DNA from: Macromonas bipunctata
Lineage (GTDB): Bacteria > Pseudomonadota > Gammaproteobacteria > Burkholderiales > Burkholderiaceae_C
DNA: 50,564 nucleotides
Assembly (NCBI RefSeq): GCF_002837135.1
Contig: NZ_NWBQ01000058.1
Coordinates: forward strand, 34,088 to 84,651
Reading direction: 5' to 3'
In this document: piece by piece, positions 47,001 to 50,564 of the stretch
Layout of the letters: each line of letters opens with the position of its first letter
Position numbering within the stretch: position 1 is the stretch's first letter
The notes under the pieces: generated by a model
Told to the model about the DNA's origin: nothing
Seen by the model: only the letters and a program-made list of their open reading frames with translations
The model's database searches: none
Made by a program: the position numbers and the translations under genes

Positions 47001-47343
47001 GCCTAGGCCGTGCCAAGGTGTCGGGCGGAATGTGTAGAGCATCTCGGTGGGCAGCAAAGTCGGGATCGCGCAGCACCGCGTACAGGTCATTCCAGCTGAG
47101 AAAAAATTCATCTGGACAGCATTTCCCCAAGCCCGCCAGTGCCAGTTGTGACAGGCGGGCACCGAGTTCTGCCTGCTCTCCCGCCTCGTAAGGCTGGTGC
47201 AGCCAGTGCGTGGCCGCCATGCCCGGGGCGGGGTAGTGCGCCCCCTCTGCATCGAACGTCACCATGCGATGGTGGTCGGCTGGTGGCAGTGGCACTTCTG
47301 CTGTGCGTGTGGCCGCTATTTTTTGGAAGAGCTTTCTGAACAT
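44038..47343 (-). CDS. zorD: Zorya anti-phage system helicase ZorD (SNF2/DEAD family)
   Basis: 1101 residues from ATG 47343. The C-terminal half is a SNF2-type ATPase: motif I LADDMGLGKTLQL near residue 630, motif II VCDEAQKIKTP near 750, motif III CTGTPVENTLADLWCLFDF, and lobe 2 with VIFCEFRELQ. The terminal motif VI is RAYRIGQKRAVQIYH near 1045. The N-terminal ~600 residues have no domain I can name, as expected for ZorD. In type I Zorya it acts as the DNA-translocating nuclease/helicase effector recruited to invading DNA. It lies 8 bases after zorC. Base composition is lower in GC than the host genes, suggesting horizontal acquisition. Confidence 0.9.
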   Translation of the reverse strand: MFRKLFQKIAATRTAEVPLPPADHHRMVTFDAEGAHYPAPGMAATHWLHQPYEAGEQAELGARLSQLALAGLGKCCPDEFFLSWNDLYAVLRDPDFAAHRDALHIPPDTLARPRLASSGALMDADFTLLIDGWLDPQGKPVQPTPKLKGRLLEIGEAAGLLPEPLHILFAQLERFHATPIGERTQALKEQTVGRIRKLASASNCSLSDYLARTIVLTPDQLQLAMEQRKVGDEHVLEVMPRFDEAPSQWLNQFDRLPLQDSYDVADGPSLVRVVVTPEVKSVLAEIKRMPGRRAYGPRAQAFVRNPFAVLGEASEKVIDPVQFEQARDDAGIRFERFMPQVEHGEFGEVQRVGLQVESIGQGVAESNPVWFSNPDDLARFTSRLGRCLDDGSQCVRWLGREFEILGETPEHLKQLQIWLRDWSHPQLWTASEVLDLSHYSERIQKIGTETACITPVIARNDEGNGWFEGNVSVGIRVDGKADAAPTFVPISFDEVPTLQQAVQAAESECRTLVELPGLSTPVPIGEAKAALNALAQVQQELKKDTFEPKGNAGSAPSTAKRLVIKSNLEAIDYTEARAEALTMPEGASPIIPCSLRPEIALKPHQEVGIAWLQHLWSMSPQHCRGTVLADDMGLGKTLQLLTFITSCFEQDPKLPPALVVAPVALLENWRNELGRFFQPGTLPLLMLYGDTLKSLRVSKHELDEELKAQGITRLLKKGWVGDARLVLTTYETMRDLEFALASQAWSVMVCDEAQKIKTPAAMVTRSAKKQKVRFRIACTGTPVENTLADLWCLFDFVQPGMLGALSQFSRTYRQPIEAKTQEQVAKVEELRSLIKPQILHRKKTEVAKDLPQPVEDACCKRLPMSPYQLNLYEGALKTLKTQRETNPSAQLQALLAIRQICSDPHGYAEKDALRLPIDRIVNESPKMGWLVTLLKHLAADTAAGHKVIVFCEFRELQLQLQRVIAAFFGIAASIVNGDTSADPRVLYNRQQLIDAFQDKAGFNVIILSPLAVGFGVNIQAANHVVHFTRTWNPAKEDQATARAYRIGQKRAVQIYHPGVVSDKFPSFDVRLDALLGKKRELASDMLNGCSDIKAADFADFA

Positions 47344-47351
47344 GGTGATTT

Positions 47352-49046
47352 TTATTGAATTTCACCTTTGATCCAGTAGCCTCTCCCCGGGCGCCACTTG
47401 AACCCTGCTTGCTCCAAAAAGTCTGTCAGTCTGGGATACAGCTGCGCGGGATGGGCTGACTCAATGAGCACCCAGAACGCACCGCCGTAGGGCCGGTTGT
47501 CCTCGTATTCCAGGCCGTGTTGTCCGCACATCGAGAGAATGACAAATTTTTTGGGAGTGCCGTTCTCGCCGGACGTATTGGCGTGGTGCGTGTTCGATGA
47601 ACTTGATGCAGGTGCGAGGTTGCCACTGGTCAGTGGAACTTTCTGCAGAAGCCATCTGAGCTTTTGATCAAAGTTGAATTCCCAATCTCCGCCATGAAGG
47701 AGCCGTGTCGCTCCTGATCTTTGTTTTAACTCATGGATGGAAAATGATGGCTGACTCAGGTTGGTGGCAAAGTCGGCTGCGGCGAACACGTAGCAAGCAT
47801 TTCCTGTGAGCCCAAACTCAATGACAAGAAGTTGGCCAATGCGCATGATGAAGGCATTGTTGTAAGGGTTGTTGTCGCGCAGCACCCTGTTGCGCCCCTC
47901 CATGCGTTTGCGCACTTCGACGAAGGCCGGGCTATGGTTGCTTGCTGCGCTGTACCCCAATGCAAACCACATCTCACTGATGTGCTGTTCCCACCTGAGC
48001 CAATAGTTCAGACGCCGCAAATCGGCAGCGCCATCCTCAGCCAGCAGCGCGAAGAAGTCCCTGATGTTCTGGCGGTTCAGCCAGCCTTCCACCATTTTCC
48101 GGGCCGCCTCATTGTTGACGGCAGCGTCCCACTTGGTGCGCTCGCGCCAAGGGCTACCAATCCACTTGATGCAGGCGTCAAGCAGACCTGTGTCTGCTGG
48201 CTTGTCTTGGCATGCTGCATAGCGGGCCACCGTCATGCCTACCGCTTGAACTGCATACAAGTGTGGCAGCCGCATATCCAGCTTGCCATCGACCAATGCC
48301 AGCACCTTGGGCATGCGCCGCTTGAAGATGTCGTCTGGGCTTTGGCACACCGCGCGCACGTAGGCCAGCAACGCATCTTCCCAGACCCAGGAGTTGCCGG
48401 GAATGCCCAGAGTGGCACACATCATTCGGAACTCCTGGATTTCGTCGTGCATGAACCCTGCGGCGTAGCGGCTGCAAGGGTCATCACCCAGCAGATTCCG
48501 GTGCGCAGCCAGTGTCGTCAGCCACGGCGGGGGCTCGCCTCTCGCGCTTGACGCCTGCAAGACTGGATCCAAATTGCTGGAAAGAAATCGCCTCAGCCCG
48601 CCCCAATTCGTTTGCGTGACATTGTCTGCACGATGTTGTCGGCTGAAGTTGAAGTAGCTTTCAAGCAAACCTTGGTAGCAACGGCGGAACTGCTTGGCCT
48701 GTCCCTGACGTTGACGCACTTGGGCAAAAAGATGCGCGCACAAAAGCTGGTCGTCAATGACGCGCCATTGTCCCAGGCCAATCGGCACCGTGATGCCGTA
48801 GCACACATATTTCAGGCTGTTGAAGTTGGGCAGCTCCCGGGTTTTTTGGTAATGCAGCAGTGATGCCTCTACCTTGTCCTGCGGTGGTCTGGTATCGGCT
48901 TGTGCGCCCAGGTCGCGTTGGATGCTGGCCAGCACTTCATGCATGGCCGAGGGATGGCCCCAGGGTTGGGTTGGGCTGGTATTTTTGAGCGCGAGTGCTT
49001 GGTGCAGACCAGCACGCAGGGCGTCTATCGGTTGACGATGGGACAT
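47352..49046 (-). CDS. zorC: Zorya anti-phage system protein ZorC (EH-signature domain)
   Basis: 564 residues from ATG 49046, a length in keeping with known ZorC proteins. Such proteins carry the EH-signature domain, named for conserved Glu and His residues, and are thought to bind DNA and help recruit or activate ZorD. A GDWEF segment near residue 452, within HGGDWEFNFDQKLRWLLQ, is a candidate for part of it. Identification rests mainly on position between zorB and zorD and overall length; motif matching by eye is weaker. The start overlaps the zorB end by 22 bases. A sampled 60-base block (47701-47760) has 28 G+C, well below the host. Confidence 0.82.
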   Translation of the reverse strand: MSHRQPIDALRAGLHQALALKNTSPTQPWGHPSAMHEVLASIQRDLGAQADTRPPQDKVEASLLHYQKTRELPNFNSLKYVCYGITVPIGLGQWRVIDDQLLCAHLFAQVRQRQGQAKQFRRCYQGLLESYFNFSRQHRADNVTQTNWGGLRRFLSSNLDPVLQASSARGEPPPWLTTLAAHRNLLGDDPCSRYAAGFMHDEIQEFRMMCATLGIPGNSWVWEDALLAYVRAVCQSPDDIFKRRMPKVLALVDGKLDMRLPHLYAVQAVGMTVARYAACQDKPADTGLLDACIKWIGSPWRERTKWDAAVNNEAARKMVEGWLNRQNIRDFFALLAEDGAADLRRLNYWLRWEQHISEMWFALGYSAASNHSPAFVEVRKRMEGRNRVLRDNNPYNNAFIMRIGQLLVIEFGLTGNACYVFAAADFATNLSQPSFSIHELKQRSGATRLLHGGDWEFNFDQKLRWLLQKVPLTSGNLAPASSSSNTHHANTSGENGTPKKFVILSMCGQHGLEYEDNRPYGGAFWVLIESAHPAQLYPRLTDFLEQAGFKWRPGRGYWIKGEIQ

Positions 49047-49792
49047 GGCTCTTTGGTATCCAAGGCCTCAACCAGTGCTGCCCGGTCAATTTTTGCTGGC
49101 GGGTTGGCCAGTTCGAGGTTGCGTTCTTGACGGGTCTTGAACTCCAGCTTGAACTCGATGCGGCGGCTTTCCAGTGCTGTCGGTTGCAAGGAGTTAAAGG
49201 ACCCGCCCCCAACGAAAAATTGTGTAGCGATCAACATCCGGTCTTCAAGGTTCAGCGGTGGCGTGCCGTCGTCTGGGTCACGCAGCAGATCGCACAGCAC
49301 ACGCTCGCTGCGTTCCAAGCTGAGGTTGAGGTTGAACAGGTATTTTCCCGAACGGCTGGCATAACCCTCCACCACCGCACGCTTGAACCAGTGTTGGCCC
49401 GCCTCGGAGGTGCGCAGCTTGTCCAGCAGCCTGGGGGTGAACTGCAGCACCAGCTGCCTTTGGGCGGCTGACAATTGGTTTTGCCCTTCGCGTTCGAAGC
49501 GGCCACGTGGCCCGAAGTCGATCGTGTTGCCAACGACTTTGACACCTTCGAACTCTTCAGCGGTCAGTATGTGTTCGATTTCTTTCATGAAATCGGAAAT
49601 TGCACGTGTGCGCTCTGTTTCCTGGGCTTCCTCTGTCGAAACCTTGCTGGTGATGGCCAGCAGTGCCACGCTCATGGCCACCAGGAACAGGACCATGAGC
49701 GCCGACATCAGGTCGGAAAACGAGATCCAGAACGGTTTTTCTCCTTCTTCCCGTACGCGTCGGCCACCGGCTGTCTTCAGTCCTCCAATCAT
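49025..49792 (-). CDS. zorB: Zorya anti-phage system stator-like protein ZorB (MotB/OmpA type)
   Basis: 255 residues from ATG 49792. The N-terminus has the single transmembrane helix PFWISFSDLMSALMVLFLVA, in which D27 corresponds to the proton-carrying Asp of MotB/ZorB. The rest is a periplasmic OmpA-like peptidoglycan-binding domain (VEGYASRSGKYLFNLNLSLE, LERSERVLCDLL). With ZorA it forms a proton-driven ring motor in the inner membrane that senses infection. It starts 3 bases after the zorA stop and overlaps zorC. Confidence 0.9.
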   Translation of the reverse strand: MIGGLKTAGGRRVREEGEKPFWISFSDLMSALMVLFLVAMSVALLAITSKVSTEEAQETERTRAISDFMKEIEHILTAEEFEGVKVVGNTIDFGPRGRFEREGQNQLSAAQRQLVLQFTPRLLDKLRTSEAGQHWFKRAVVEGYASRSGKYLFNLNLSLERSERVLCDLLRDPDDGTPPLNLEDRMLIATQFFVGGGSFNSLQPTALESRRIEFKLEFKTRQERNLELANPPAKIDRAALVEALDTKEPCPIVNR

Positions 49793-49795
49793 GGT

Positions 49796-50564
49796 TCAGC
49801 GCCTGGAGGGCAGGTTGTCCAGCACATCGCCCAGATCCTGGATGGCACCTTTGAGCAGGCCTGTGGCTTGGGCCAGTTCGCTGTGGAAGGCACTGTTGCC
49901 CTCGCGCAGCGTGCTTCGAATTTGGTTGGCAAATTCTGCATGTGCGGTGGTCATCACATCGGTGACACTTTCCAGGTAATGGTCGGCGGTTTGCTGGGCT
50001 TCCACCAATTTTTGGCTGGCAGACTGCAGACCACGGACAAGTTCTGCAGTGAGTCCAGCTTCGCGTTTGGCGTTTTCGACCGTGGCACGCAGATCGTTCA
50101 CCATGGCCAACAGGGCATCCCTGACCGATTTGTGATCGAGCAAAATTTGTTGGGCTGTGGCGATTGCATTGTTCAGCCCGGATGCGGTTTGGTTCAGCCT
50201 GTCGACGTTTGTGCCTATACCATCGGTCACTGTTTTGATCTGCCCCAAATTGTTGGTCAATGTGGTGGCTGCATGGTTGAGTTGTGTGGCACCTTGGCCC
50301 ATGCGTTCGACATGGCTGTTGGTGCTGGAGTGCAGTTGCACCACCGATTCCCGCATGGCTGTGGATGCCGCTTGCACGGTATCACCGAGTCGAGCAATTT
50401 GAGCCTGTTGTTTTTCGAGCAAATCTGTCACTTGTTGTGCAAGGGCTTGTTGCTGTGCTGTATGGTTTTGTTCCGCCTGCTGGGTTTTCTCTTGCAGCTT
50501 GGCCAGCAGTTGGCCCGATGTATCACCAAGTTGCTGGAGTAGGTTGCTGGTGGCTTCGGCGGTT
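49796..50564 (-). CDS. zorA: Zorya anti-phage system motor protein ZorA, C-terminal part (5' end outside window)
   Basis: The frame is open to the window edge and gives 255 residues of the C-terminus. It is a long, almost unbroken heptad-rich coiled coil (LLQQLGDTSGQLLAKLQEKT at the window edge, later ATTLTNNLGQIKTVTDGIG), ending LDNLPSRR. That is the cytoplasmic tail expected of ZorA, whose N-terminal MotA/TolQ/ExbB channel domain lies beyond the window. The tail is thought to transmit motor rotation to ZorC and ZorD. The stop lies 3 bases before the zorB start. Identity depends on the operon; the tail alone could be mistaken for a chemoreceptor. Confidence 0.82.
   Translation of the reverse strand, partial: TAEATSNLLQQLGDTSGQLLAKLQEKTQQAEQNHTAQQQALAQQVTDLLEKQQAQIARLGDTVQAASTAMRESVVQLHSSTNSHVERMGQGATQLNHAATTLTNNLGQIKTVTDGIGTNVDRLNQTASGLNNAIATAQQILLDHKSVRDALLAMVNDLRATVENAKREAGLTAELVRGLQSASQKLVEAQQTADHYLESVTDVMTTAHAEFANQIRSTLREGNSAFHSELAQATGLLKGAIQDLGDVLDNLPSRR

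Noticed and set aside
49796-50431. A separate 211-residue gene starting at GTG 50431
   Set aside because: The frame stays open upstream to the window edge with continuous coiled-coil sequence, so 50431 is internal to zorA.
49475-50542. Plus-strand open frame opposite zorA/zorB
   Set aside because: The opposite strand encodes clear ZorB and coiled-coil ZorA with tight operon spacing; the plus frame has no motif and no ribosome binding site.

Overview
The window is a GC-rich bacterial chromosome segment, most likely from a Burkholderiales beta-proteobacterium of the Comamonadaceae type. This rests on gene content and order: iscRSUA-hscBA-fdx, then surE-serB-nlpD-rlmD, then argA next to a DUF3418-type hrpA, with dense coding and alternate start codons. 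No 16S rRNA or other taxonomic marker is present, so genus is not claimed.

Region 1 (1-11326) looks like a light/photodamage regulon around a MerR + cobalamin-domain regulator (LitR/CarH type). One arm runs left as COG2907 oxidoreductase, DUF1365, a Cfa-type methyltransferase and a DUF3833 lipoprotein, probably a membrane-lipid modification pathway. The other arm runs right as DUF2256, a cryptochrome-DASH, an iron-sulfur (6-4) photolyase and uvrB, all with overlapping stops and starts. An atypical short-chain dehydrogenase and a small membrane protein lie between them. Two bidirectional promoters carry palindromic TTTGT-N5-ACAAA operators in pairs exactly 74 bp apart. At the extreme left edge the 3' end of an IS200/IS605-type tnpB element interrupts the end of the DUF3833 gene.

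Region 2 (11327-24671) is housekeeping: an Isc iron-sulfur operon with an IscR-type operator, dnaQ, pgsA, tRNA-Val, a ppiD-type foldase, tRNA-His, surE, serB, nlpD and rlmD.

Region 3 (24670-31345) is a leftward iron-uptake operon under a Fur-box-like site: TonB-dependent receptor, PiuC-type 2-oxoglutarate dioxygenase, FMN alpha-hydroxy-acid oxidase, tonB, exbB, exbD, then a small lipoprotein. Region 4 (31369-35440) holds the peroxide-defence pair ahpC/ahpF and a chemoreceptor gene broken by a 7-bp tandem duplication. Region 5 (35521-44008) is argA, hrpA, a small unknown gene and clpB with a clear sigma-32 promoter.

Region 6 (44038-50564) is a leftward four-gene operon of distinctly lower GC. 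It encodes a SNF2 helicase, an EH-signature protein, a MotB/OmpA-type protein and the coiled-coil tail of a MotA-like protein. This is a type I Zorya anti-phage system (zorABCD); zorA is cut by the right edge of the window.

There is no stretch longer than 300 bases without a gene. The most interesting items are the paired-operator light regulon that includes uvrB, the Zorya system, the tnpB right end with its potential guide, and the possibly phase-variable chemoreceptor.
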